64,000 nucleotides of DNA from Bursaphelenchus xylophilus (taxonomy: Eukaryota > Nematoda > Chromadorea > Rhabditida > Aphelenchoididae), in the NCBI GenBank assembly GCA_904066235.2, contig CAJFCV020000002.1:4836001-4900000 (forward strand), written 5' to 3'. Position 1 is the first letter of the stretch. The number at the start of each line of letters is the position of its first letter. The translations under genes were made by a program, and so were the position numbers. Below, piece after piece: positions 37,130-47,492 of the stretch. The notes beneath the pieces are model-generated. The model did no database searches, was not told the DNA's origin, and saw nothing but the letters and a program-made list of their open reading frames with translations.

Positions 37130-38476
37130 TTAATACTGGAAACTGAACAACTCTATTCCACGATCATCAATCACCGGGCATCCACAGTCGGTAAAACAGA
37201 AGTGCCACTTCGCTCCGTTGAATTCGAGTTCATGCCATGGGCAATATTGTTCTTCAAAATGACTCGCGTATTCAAACGGATGATTGTGGTTGGGAATAAG
37301 GCGTTCGACGGAAAAATGGAGCAGTTGCCGGAAGTATTCATCATATACTCCACCCATCTCCTCATATTTACCTTCAACAGTTGCTTCGACTTGAACTCCG
37401 GCTTCGATTACTGGGAGAATTCCTTTATAGATCTTGTTGAAGAACTGGGGAGGACGTCCTGCCAAGAAGCTTGAGTCCTATATTTCGATATACATTAAAC
37501 TCTTCAAGACCTAAATCCAAAAGAACGAATCAACACTTACCACAAAAGTCACATAAATCTTTGCCTTCTCAAGATTCGGGTATATCTTTTTGAGACGAGC
37601 GATTTCTGACGGAAATGTGGCAATTTTTACGTCATAAAACACAAAGATTTCTATCTCCCGAATTCCCGGTTTGACCCCTTCACCTCTAAAAATTAGATAT
37701 CAACAATTTCCACAAAAAATACATTATACATTGTAATCATCTTACTTTGGCAGCTTCTTCTTGTTTCTGTTCTCATTGACCACGCCATAATTAAATACCA
37801 GACGTTCCACTGTCAGATGTTTGTTCTTATACGCTTCGATTCTAAAAATTGTAAAAACTTGTACTTTGTTTTAGATTACATACCTCTGATCGTTGAGAAT
37901 CATTTCCAAGACGACCACAGGAGTTTTCAAATAATCGAGAATGTGGACCGCCTCCACATAGACCCATGGCCAAGCCGGTCTTGTCTCAAAAATCGTAGTC
38001 GCTGCTAAAAACCAATTTACATTGTTCATGATCAACCTACTTGGTTTTGGTTTGGTCCGGATGCAATTACACTTATTGTCATAAATCGAGGAAGAACACT
38101 TTGCAAAGACAAAGAGCCGACCAATAGCAAACTCTGAGTGAGCAAGCAGATGAAGACATGTTTTTTGCAAGACAATTTTGGACCGGCCATTAGGAAAACA
38201 GAATTTTGCCCAAGTCTCATTTAACTTAAGGTCACATCCTTCAAAAAAGTTGTGCAATCTGTTGTAATAGTACTTGGACACCGCCTAAACACACGACAGA
38301 TTGTAGGAACGTTGACTTACGTAAAGAGCATCCAATCTTGTGTTCTTATCTTCCTGGAGAACATAGAACTCCACAAAATGGTCGATAACGAGTGGATTCA
38401 GTCGTTTTTTCAGGGTCTTCTGCTGCTTTTCAGGGACATCAATCTCGTCTTCATCGTGCTTTCGTTTGGTAGCCAT
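37130..38476 (-). CDS. Unrecognised protein, tandem paralogue B
   Basis: Six exons join in frame: 38321-38476, 38041-38284, 37884-38004, 37746-37851, 37541-37685 and 37130-37477, about 375 residues. The N-terminus is highly charged (MATKRKHDEDEIDVPEKQQK), followed by NPLVIDHFVEFYVLQEDKN, which parallels the opening motif of paralogue A. Later landmarks are FAIGRLFVFAKCSSS and, in the last exon, a paired-aromatic region (HFEEQYCPWHELEF, WHFCFTDCG). No signal peptide or membrane segment is seen. It sits 134 bp upstream of paralogue A on the same strand, a spacing typical of nematode operons. The family is probably lineage-specific. Confidence 0.65.
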
Positions 38477-38785
38477 TTTGACAACCCGTTTTGTGACTGC
38501 AAATTTTTTGCAAAAGAACACCGAGAATCTAGAAAATCCGACAGAAATTACGCATTTTCTGGATTTTTTGAAAGTTCAAATCTCCGCCAAATCGCGTTGT
38601 CAAAATTCGCGAGTCCTAAGAAAGAAACATGCACGCATTGTATCTTCGTTTTTTATTCATTGGCGAGGTTGGACAGTCCTTGGTTCTTTTGTACATTTGT
38701 GTATATTGCACTACACGATAAGTCTTCAAAAAATATTCAAGCTTGCACAAGAATAACTGTATTTATTCTGCAAATTAGTAAAAAG

Positions 38786-41700
38786 TCAAGTTTTCGTTCT
38801 TTTCGTTGATTCTTTCAAGCAAATTCCATCGATTTCTGCATAATCTTGCGGACAATCAGCTTCTGAAACGAGGAAAGTTATTTTTAGCTGCTAGAAATCT
38901 AAAAAAAAGTTGTGGAAATGAATTTTACACACAATCACCGATTATGACTCAACGCTGTAAGTAGTTGGCTAATATTCTAGCCTTTCCACAAAGTACGGAG
39001 CCTTTTGTCGCCAAAATTTTGCTCTTTTTGCACAGTGCAAACTTCGAAAAGACATTTACACTGTGCAATGTTAAAAACAACTGTTATTATTTAGGATGGT
39101 TAGTTGTAATCAGAGATTGTCACGGTCAAAATTTCGGCTCCGGCTCTTAGCTCCCAGAGCCGGAGCCGAGGCCAAATTTACAGCTCCGGCTCCCATGAAA
39201 AATTTAAAAAGGTCTCCGAATCCCGGCTCCCGTGTAAAAAAATTTTTTAAAATATTTTTCCGAAAATAAAAGTTATTAGTGCCAGAGATCATACGCTCAA
39301 CGTTTTTGAAGCCAAATCTTATGCAACGCATCCTTCCCAGTATTTTTCAAGCAATTTGGATTAAAAAGATCACGAAATTTTTACTTTTCTGAACGCTGAG
39401 AAATCGTGGCAATCTCTGGTTGTAATCGATGTTTGTGGGTCCCAATCGGAGGTTTTGTTGAACAATTTCCCTTACCGCATTTCCCCTGATACGCTTTCAA
39501 GTTCCCCGGGCATTTGCACCTTCCTTTGTCACATCGGGCATTCGGGAAGATGATTTCACACTGGGTGTCTGAGATACAGCCATGTCCACCCGGGAGGATT
39601 CCACTCCACAGTTTGGGAGAGGAGTTATTTTCGATTTTTAACATTCCTTCCAAGGAATTTGGTGCGCAACAGACAAAGTTTTCGTGCTCCTGACTGTACT
39701 TGCACTCTCCAAATTTATGACAAGAGGTGACCACTTCCTCTGGATCACAAAAAACAGGGGCTCCCTCCGAATCCAGATGAATATCAAAGCCGGAAGAGCA
39801 AGTTGACTGATATCCGACGGTGGGAGAGTTGGTTGGACAGCATTGATACCTTCCCAGGTAATCGTCCAGCTCGCAGAAATACCCATTCGGACATTCGAGC
39901 TCTTTTCCGGGGATACAAATCTGAATTTCGTCGTCTGGCGCCTTCAGAGGGGCTTTGTTATTTGAGCATCTGGGTGTATAAATGGGTCGGGCCTTGGGTA
40001 GATTGCGAATAATCGGTAAAGGCGAAGGCATGGGGACGGGAGGAGGGGGTTGGGCACAGCAATGGCCCATGGAATGATAGTTAGGACGATGACATTCGAA
40101 GGAATTCGGGCATTCCGAGGATTTGTGACATTCCACTGGCCTTCCTTTCACAATATAAGGTTTCTGGTCGGCGGGACAGATCTCGAAATTCTCTGAAATC
40201 AACGCCCGTGACTCTCGTGGGCTTATAGAAGAGTTTTGCGGCATTAAAATTATTTTAAGATTACTGTAGCATACCAATATTCGGGCAACAAAAATTGCCT
40301 CTATCTGTTGAATGACAACTGTATTCATCCAGCGGGCATGGCTGATGCTCAGAGCAAGTGGCCATGTTCCCGTTGGCCAAACGAAGAGCCGATCCAACAG
40401 GGCAAATACCTAAAAAATAAAAAAAATATCTACTATAATATAAAATAATATAAAAAAGGTGTCTAACAAGGAAAGTACTTTTATGGGGGCTCCTACTTTT
40501 TGACGGGACATATCTCAAAAAATCAGGAAAAATGTGCTGGTCAAGAATATAGAAATCTTAGCTGCCCATTTTAGGTTTTTAGGGGTGAAAAATCCATCGC
40601 AAGTTGATTTAAAGTCCTATATAAAGCCCTTTTCGCTTAATTTTTCAAAGGTTTACAATTTTTATTTTGGCTTAAAATAATGTTTATTTTGTTTCTAAGA
40701 CGGAATAAATCATTCTTGGCACAAAAATTTATTTTTCCGACCTTCAACTTCAAAAAAAGTTGATTCGGCCCAAAAGGGAAATCGAACCCGTGCGGCGTCC
40801 TCCCTCTTGATTCCCAGACTACGGCACTAACCACTCGGCCACACCGCTCTCTTCCGAAGGAAGAGACCGATTGCGCTTTTTATCGTTTCGAATGCCTGCG
40901 CCTTTTGTAGGGAAATTAAGCCAGTTTTGGGGCATTTTCACCCATAAAAACCTAAAATGGGCAGCTAAGATTTATATATCCTTGATCAGCACATTTTTTC
41001 TGATTTTTTGAGATATGTCCCGTCAAAAAGTAGGAGCCCCCATAAAAGTACTTTCCTTGTAAAATAATATCTTACTGGCCAGATGACAATGATCTTCACA
41101 TTGTCGGATGGTCTCAAATCGATTGTCGTTCCCCGAGCATCCCGTGTAAATAAACGGACGACATTCGCCGGATTCGGAGTGATAAAAAAAGAATTTTTTG
41201 GATTTTGCGATCAAACAATGGAGTCCAATGTTGACTGGCTGGCTGCAGACGTGCTCTGAAATACGAGAATAACGTAATATGAATTGGTCAACTCACCAGT
41301 GCTGGGACAACAGACACTTTTCCGAAATCTTTTCGTACAAGTGTAGCCCTTGGGGCAGCTCTGCTCACAGTATCGCGCTTTTCCATCGCTGTTTATGAAA
41401 GGCAGTCCCTGCTCGCATATCCCAGCAGTCGGCTCCAAACTGCAACAGGTGTGACTACTCTTGTGGCAGTAGAAGCCCTCAGGGCATCCGGAAAGAGTGC
41501 CGCAGCTCACTTTTCGTTGTTTCGGACCCATTAAGACGGCCGAATTGGAGGGACAGTAACCTCTGTTCATCCCACAACAAATGTAACGTTGGAAGCGACG
41601 CGATCGGTAGCACTGGAAACCCGGAGGGCAAGTTACTGAAAAGAAAAAATTTATTTGCGGAGACTGCACAGACCAGTCAAGTTATGGGCTTTTGATTGCA

Positions 41701-43346
41701 CGGTGCAATCAAATTTTGCACAGTGCAGTCAATTGCACAGTGCAAGTCGACAAAGTTTTTGGGGGAACGCACAGTGCGGAAGAATGAATGATTATGATTT
41801 TAGAGGTGTTTGACATAAAAAAGCAGAGTAAAAAATGAAAATAAATATACAGTAAGAAGGGTCTACGTATGCATCATACCCTTATCAGCGGTGCACTCCA
41901 TCGCGCCTTTATTTTGATCCAAGAAGGGGATCTCCCCACCTCTACACCCATTAATTTCCTCAATGTCCTTCGAATATTTGCGTGGTCGGCCAATATATTT
42001 GGGTGGTCTCAATTGGTTAGTCATCCCAATGGCCAGATAATTCATTGTGCTCGCTTCTAGCTCGTCTTCTTCGTCCTCATACTCACTCATATCCACTTGG
42101 CAACAATGGAAATCGCCCTGCTCTTCATCGAAAACACAAACCGACCCTTCTGTGCGACAAGAACCAACGCGGCGAGGGTTACAGGCACGGGCCTGGAGAA
42201 AAAATTGTGTCAGAAGAGATTGCGCTTGATTTCAAAATCTCAATTATATTGTAGTATGTGAAAATTGGTATCCCAAAAAAGTGTGCTGATCTTGATAGTA
42301 TTTGGGTGATACAAAACTTGGAGCTCTATTAGAATCTTTGGAAGTTTTCAGACCGGACTTTGCAGAAAGCGCCCAGAAAACGCACTTTATTTTGGAAAAG
42401 TCATCCTTTCTTTTGTTTTTCGAAAAGACGATTATTTAACCTTCGGCAGTTTTATTTCGAAGCTGCATAATGTCAGAAACTTTTTTTAAATCACATTTCC
42501 CTTACATTTCCATCCTTTTCCATGACCGGACCCATCCTGGGCGGGCATTTTATCTGTTTCTTCTCCAATTTCTCGCAACAAATCCCTCTGTCGCCGATTT
42601 TCGAGAAGAAAGAACACCGAAAATGGCCATCAGGGCCACAGTGCAGGACACTGGGGTCGTCTTGCCCTGGGGCAGCACTGCATTCGACCGGTTTTCCCTT
42701 CAGTTTTAGGGCATTTCGACCCTGCGGGCATTGGAGTTCGTCGAATTCGTAACGCGTCCGTGGCGGTTCTGGGAGTCGCCCAAGGATTTTTTGACCAATT
42801 GTGGAGAGATTTGGGATAGTTCCGAAAGAATGCCGGGGAGGATGACTCAAATTATTATCGGAGAGATTGGAATTGAAAGTCTTGTTCCTGAGGGCACATT
42901 TCTGAAGAAGGAAATCAAATTCCTTCTGAATCCCACTCTCCGAGCCACATTCATCCAGCTGGTAAACTCTGAAGACCGTAAGATTATTTAATTTTTAATT
43001 ATCAACATTTTTTATATAACTTTAGGTAAGTTTTTTACGAATCCACTTACTTTTTGGTAGGATGACAAAAAAAGAACTTTGTCGATTCATTCTGCACCGG
43101 ATACCAATGCTTATTCAAGTCCGGGTCACACTCTCCACTCGTCCCGAACACCAGTTTGATCTAAAATTTCTTTTTCTGCACCTAGTGTAATATAATTAAC
43201 GCCCATTTTCACCCCTTTGCTTGATTTCCCTTCGATCAAGAGCCTATAAGTCGAGAATCAACCCGTATCGTAATCAGATAGCCGACCACGACGTCGCTAT
43301 AAATAAATAAACTCACCTGTAATAACAAGCCGAGCAGCCAGATCAT
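38786..43346 (-). CDS. Secreted cysteine-rich lustrin/Kunitz multidomain protein
   Basis: Nine exons join in frame: 43317-43346, 43051-43160, 42506-42968, 41880-42192, 41297-41635, 41076-41255, 40275-40409, 39476-40192 and 38786-38862, about 780 residues. Exon 1 encodes a hydrophobic signal peptide (MIWLLGLLLQ). The body consists of repeated lustrin-type cysteine modules with the pattern C-P-x-G-x(4)-C...CC (CPPGFQCYRS..YICCG, CPEGFYCHKSSHTCC, CPKGYTCTKRF..CC, CPNGYFCELDD..CC). One Kunitz/BPTI-like domain lies in the 41076-41255 exon (FYHSESGECRPFIYTGCSGNDNRFETIRQCEDHC). An EGF-like tail (CDKGRCKCPGNLKAYQGKC) crosses a 613 bp intron into a small last exon (ADCPQDYAEIDGIC). Likely extracellular or cuticle-associated, possibly a protease inhibitor. 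A MITE sits in the 40410-41075 intron. Confidence 0.85.
39135..39168. repeat. Perfect 13-bp hairpin in intron
   Basis: CGGCTCCGGCTCT (39135-39147) pairs perfectly with AGAGCCGGAGCCG (39156-39168) around an 8 nt loop. GGCTCC-rich degenerate repeats follow to about 39230. It lies in the last intron of the lustrin/Kunitz gene. Confidence 0.75.
40467..41059. mobile_element. Tourist/Harbinger-like MITE carrying tRNA-Ser-like unit, copy 2
   Basis: A 593 bp relative of the element at 33488. It shares the terminal CAAGGAAAGTACTT and its complement, the TAA flanks (40464-40466 and 41060-41062) and an AGCTGCC landmark inside each arm. The central hairpin plus tRNA-like unit is also shared, here on the minus strand. 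The long inverted repeats pair with each other almost perfectly but differ from copy 1 (for example CTCCTACTTTTTGACGGGAC in place of TGTGGAATTACCGGTCGAG). Thus the two arms of each copy have evolved together. It sits inside an intron of the lustrin/Kunitz gene and leaves the splice sites intact. Confidence 0.85.
40763..40847 (-). tRNA. tRNA-Ser-like sequence inside MITE copy 2, degenerate
   Basis: On the minus strand it starts GCGGTGTGGCCGAGTGGTTAG, identical to copy 1 including the A box, and has the same CGGGTTCGATT B box. The anticodon arm and variable region differ from copy 1 and no clear anticodon can be read. A perfect 19 nt stem-loop, the complement of that in copy 1, lies immediately upstream (40848-40866). 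Confidence 0.5.
41693..41778. repeat. Cluster of GCACAGTGC palindromes
   Basis: Four palindromic sites lie in 86 bp of an intron of the lustrin/Kunitz gene. They are TGATTGCACGGTGCAATCA (41693-41711), TTGCACAGTGCA (about 41716), TTGCACAGTGCAA (about 41733) and CGCACAGTGCG (about 41768). A fifth, TTTGCACAGTGCAAA, is at 39027-39041 in another intron of the same gene, with a half-similar TACACTGTGCAA just after it. Confidence 0.7.
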
Positions 43347-43860
43347 TCAGAAATCGGACAAAGGAGCGTGAGAAATGATAGGGGTCGCGACTTTTACCTC
43401 AAAATTAGCGTTTTTAACCTGATCTCGCACTCTTCGCACTTCACCTCACCCCGCACCAACGCTCAGCCATATGTATTGGGGTCTTTGTTGACTGAAGTTT
43501 AAGTTGGGCCATTCGTTTCCGGTGGGTATTCAAATTTTGCGGGTCCGCGCGAGCGGCTCTAAATCTGCGGCGTCAACAAACACCAGATTCTCGGTTATGA
43601 CTGTAGTTTATTAGGTTCCGAGAACATATTTTATAATTAAATTTACCTCATACTTAAAACTCAAGTATAAGGTAAATTTAACTGTCATTCACTTATCCTC
43701 GTATCTCACAAGTCTCTGGAAACCTCTAGAAAAAAACTTCAACCTCATTGTAGTACAAGGTTTTCTAAAATCATCATTTTTTACATCTAGCACGTAGTAA
43801 AATATAAATAAATAGATCAACCCTTTTTAAACAAACTTCTTTCGCCTTTATTCTCAACAA
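43347..43860. promoter_or_regulatory. Intergenic region with inverted repeat
   Basis: A 514 bp gap upstream of the lustrin/Kunitz gene and downstream of METTL2. Arms 43637-43655 (TTAAATTTACCTCATACTT) and 43663-43681 pair with one mismatch over 19 bp around a 7 nt loop. A variant of the dispersed motif lies near 43791-43806. No coding sequence is seen. Confidence 0.45.
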
Positions 43861-44840
43861 TTAACAATCAGGCTTTCTGTATTTACATTGCATCCACCTC
43901 CTGTACATGGTCACCTTTTTCGCCCTGTTCACGACCAATCTTTTATCAACCCAATTTTCCACCTTCTCCAAACCAGCTTTTTCAAAGAGATCATGAAGCT
44001 CATCTTGCGTGAAAAAGTAGACTAGAGTCCCATCGCCTCGGCAGTAAAAATTATCGTCGATATAACGCTGCTTTTTGAATCGTAATTGAGTGAGATCATG
44101 TCTAAAGTAATATAATATAAAATAAATACAAAAATTGACACAAGCATTAGCAAAATAAGGACAAAACACACCTGCCATAGTCCTTTACACATATCATACC
44201 ACCAGGTTTCAATAACCTCACTAGATTCTTTACTCCATCCAAAGCTTTTTCCGGAGGTAGAGCTGACAAAACATAGACGCAAAAGATGTAATCCAGGCTC
44301 TTCTCTTCTACTGGCAATACTGCATCCCCATCCGTAATATCCCACACAAAAGCACAACATCTATCGTCGCTATACTCCTCCGATTTCTTCAGGATTTCGA
44401 TGGCGTTTGCTGCGAAATCGGTTGAATACATGAACAAATTCGGATTGGCCGCCAGCAAAGGGAAAGTGGTGTTCCCAACTCCACAACCAACGTCCATACA
44501 TCGTATTTTGCCCTAACAACGTAAAAATAATAGAGAAATATTTTACCGTTGACTGGAAAACTTCAGGGAACTCTCGGGTTAACCATTTCCGATCCTTGAA
44601 GAATTTGTCGCTGTGTGTTTCGTAAAAGGAATCCCACTTCCCTTGAGCATCTTTCCTCAATTCATCGGCCAATTTGTCGTCCACCGCTGAAAGTTTCTGA
44701 TTCTCCAAGGCTGCTTCGACTTCTGCGAGTTTTTCTTCAGGAAAGTCGACTCCATCCCACGCATTATAATCAAAGACAGCTTCTTCATCCCTCAGAAAAC
44801 GCTGCCCAAATGGATCTTCACGTGGAGGTCGTGCTGTCAT
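43861..44840 (-). CDS. METTL2: tRNA N3-methylcytidine methyltransferase, METTL2 type
   Basis: S-adenosylmethionine-dependent enzyme that makes m3C32 in the anticodon loop of certain tRNAs. Exons 44547-44840, 44172-44512 and 43861-44101 give about 291 residues. The family N-terminus [14 protein letters not shown] and [20 protein letters not shown] are present. The SAM site [15 protein letters not shown] is intact, followed by [65 protein letters not shown] and [12 protein letters not shown]. All match METTL2 better than METTL6 or METTL8. It is divergent from the kleisin gene across 250 bp. Confidence 0.93.
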
Positions 44841-45090
44841 ATTAGAAACACAAAAATACTACCAAAACGCCACTTCCAGGTTATTGGAAAAAAAGATTCC
44901 CAAAAAAAATGAAAATAGGGCGCAGACTGCCGGACTTGAAAGCTGCGCCCTAGCTTCTGCAGTTTACGTTTTTGAAGATGCAATTTGTCTCGAAACGAAA
45001 TTATGATAACAAAAGTACTGGTCGGCGTCTGTTTTTGGCACAGCACGTTGCGCATTTGAGCATGCTCGATGCTTGAACAGTACTAACACT

Positions 45091-47374
45091 ATGTTTTACT
45101 CACTGAATATACTCAAGAGAAAGAATGCGCAATTTTATCTCATCTGGTAAGATAAAGTCGGAAAAATGTTATGTAATCTTGCAGGAAATTGGCGCACAAT
45201 GGTAATGTAAGCAAAAAGGAAGTGGAAAATGTGGATATCGAGAAGTACTGGTCAGTTTTGAACATCGTGGATAATATAAAAGTTCCAAGAGTAATATAAT
45301 TTGTGTTTTAGTCAGGATCTGAGAAGCTACATTCCGACGGGAAGCTCCAAAGATGTTCGCAATGAAGTGAAAACGAAGATGTCTCTCTATCTTTTGTCCA
45401 TTTTATACTATGGAATTGTAGTTACCCATCACAAGAAGGTCGAGGCTTTTCTCAGCAAACTGGAGCATTTTTTGGATTCGCTGAAGCCGCAGATTGTTGT
45501 ACAGATCAAGAAGCAAGTCCTGGTTGTTTAATGGTTTTATTGAACAATTTTAGACGTCCTCCGCTTCTTGAGGAACAAGAGGAAACTCGGCCAAAGAAGC
45601 GTCGCAGACATCTGCAGATGCTCGAATTTGAAGGCGATCCTTTGTCGATTCTCACTCATGATGAATATCGGGAACTCAATCGACAGGTAACTTTTATTTC
45701 CAATTATTTATTTTATTTTAGATTACTCTTCCCGATGACATTCATGATCGACCTCTGGATGCCGAAGAGTTTATGCAAGAGTTGATGTAAGTGCACCTTT
45801 AGTCTAGTCACTTTCTTTTTTTAGACGCGACATGTATCAAGATCCTCAACAAAATTTGGATTCTTTGCTTCCTGAAGTTCCTCCGTTTGTCCAAGAGGAA
45901 ATTATTCAAGAACATGAAATGCAGTTTCCTCAGGAAAGGGAGAGAAGTTACGATGGCGAAGTGAAGTAAGCATTTCCTTATTGTTCCTTATTTTTTAGGT
46001 ATAATTCTTTGATGGACTTTGAAATGCCGACCTATCAAGAAGCTCGTGATTGGAATAATTTTTTGGACACTGTGAATCAGGTTGGTGTCTTGTATTCCTC
46101 CTATTAATCAATGAGTTCGTTCAGCCATCACTTTTCGAATTAGATGCAGGTCCGTTGCGCACGGAGAACTCGGTTGATATCTCCATCGATGGGAATTACG
46201 AGTTTTTGGAGTCGAGTAATCGAATTGTTTTGCCTCAAATCGAGACGGCTCCACGAAATACGACTGGTCGAAGAAATCCACCAGCCCGCAGACCCAGAAG
46301 ACATGCCAGAATTATTTATGACGAGAAAACTTCCCTGGACGACGTAGGATCTTATTTTAGGTATCTATTGTTTGAATTTTTAGGACGAGATCGCCAATGG
46401 ACTTCAAGACTTTTTTGATTGCATTGAACCTTTGAAAAGACCCTCAAAGGCTGTCAAAAGTGGCGTTCCTCGGCTTTTCCAAATGACCAGCAATCTTCCG
46501 GAATGTAAGTTTTATATAGTTTATTTTATAAAAATTTTAGATGTTCTCGACAAATATGAAGAGGTTTTGGATCGCGCTGAACTTGGAGAGCTTCGTCAAC
46601 TGCTGAATGATATTTCACGGCTTTCAACTCCCGTTAATGGAAGACTATCTCCAAAAGAAGAGCGAAATATCCCAGAAGAGCCGATCCCTGAAGTCCAGCA
46701 TGAAATGGGAATGCAATTTCCAGCAGAAGAACAAGTACATCCATATGAAAATGTTGAGAACGTTCCACCTCAAGATGAGCTTCAAATTCAAATGGAAAAC
46801 CTTGATGAAATTGAAGAGCGCCGTCGATCTTCAATCGGCCCGTCGTTTTATCATCGCTCAAGTGAATTAGAACAACCTCAGTTGGATGTAATTGATGAGT
46901 CCAGATTGAATGATGAGAATATTCCTCCTGGACATCCAGCAATTGTTCAAGGAGAGAAGACTCTGACTCGTCAGCAAACCATTTTTGAGTCTCCTACTCA
47001 AGAAAGAGCTCGCGAAGAACGCAACATCCACCTCAATTCGCCATCGGAGACTAGATTTGATCTCCATCGGTAAGATTTTTAAAATTTGCCCAAAGAATGT
47101 ACCTTTTTTATGGAAAATGATATTATTTTCAGTCGAATTTATGAAAAGGCCCATTCCCAACCAGTTGTTCATCTCGACGAAGTGTTCACTGACCCTCAAT
47201 CCACCCGTGAAAAGGCCAGGGATTTTTCTAATTTGTTATGTAAGTCATTTTTATCTGTAATATTGGAATTTTTTAATCTTAGGGCTTTTGAAAGAGCAGA
47301 AACTTGAATCCGAACAAGATGAGCCCTACGGTCGAATCAAATTGATGTCCGTTAAAGAGCCGGAGGCAGTCTAA
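45091..47374 (+). CDS. rec-8: REC8-like alpha-kleisin cohesin subunit
   Basis: Kleisins close the SMC1-SMC3 cohesin ring; REC8 is the meiotic form. The N-terminal Rad21/Rec8 domain is assembled from exons 45091-45146, 45185-45250 and 45312 onward (MFYSLNILKRKNAQFYLIWK, KKEVENVDIEKYCQDL, MSLYLLSILYYGIVVTHHKK). The C-terminal winged-helix region is in the last exons (QSTREKARDFSNLL, LLKEQKLESEQDEPYGRIKL). The middle is acidic and disordered, as usual for kleisins. The first segment looks closer to REC8 than to RAD21. About ten exons, some introns under 50 nt. The junction at 45500-45580 is ambiguous: the only frame-preserving acceptor found is inside CTTCTTGAG near 45568. It is convergent with the kinase gene, 118 bp apart. 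Confidence 0.8.
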
Positions 47375-47492
47375 TCCCCGTTTTAATAGCGTGTTCGACG
47401 TCTAATGTTATTGTTGTTTGTTTTTTTTTGTTTTCCCCTAATTACTCACGTTATGTTGTTGAAATAAAGTTTGAAAAAGGAGATTTAGCACT

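Noticed and set aside
38252..38809. 185-codon plus-strand ORF
   Set aside because: It overlaps the first exons of the minus-strand gene at 37130-38476 and the lustrin/Kunitz last exon. It is an antisense shadow with no recognisable motif.
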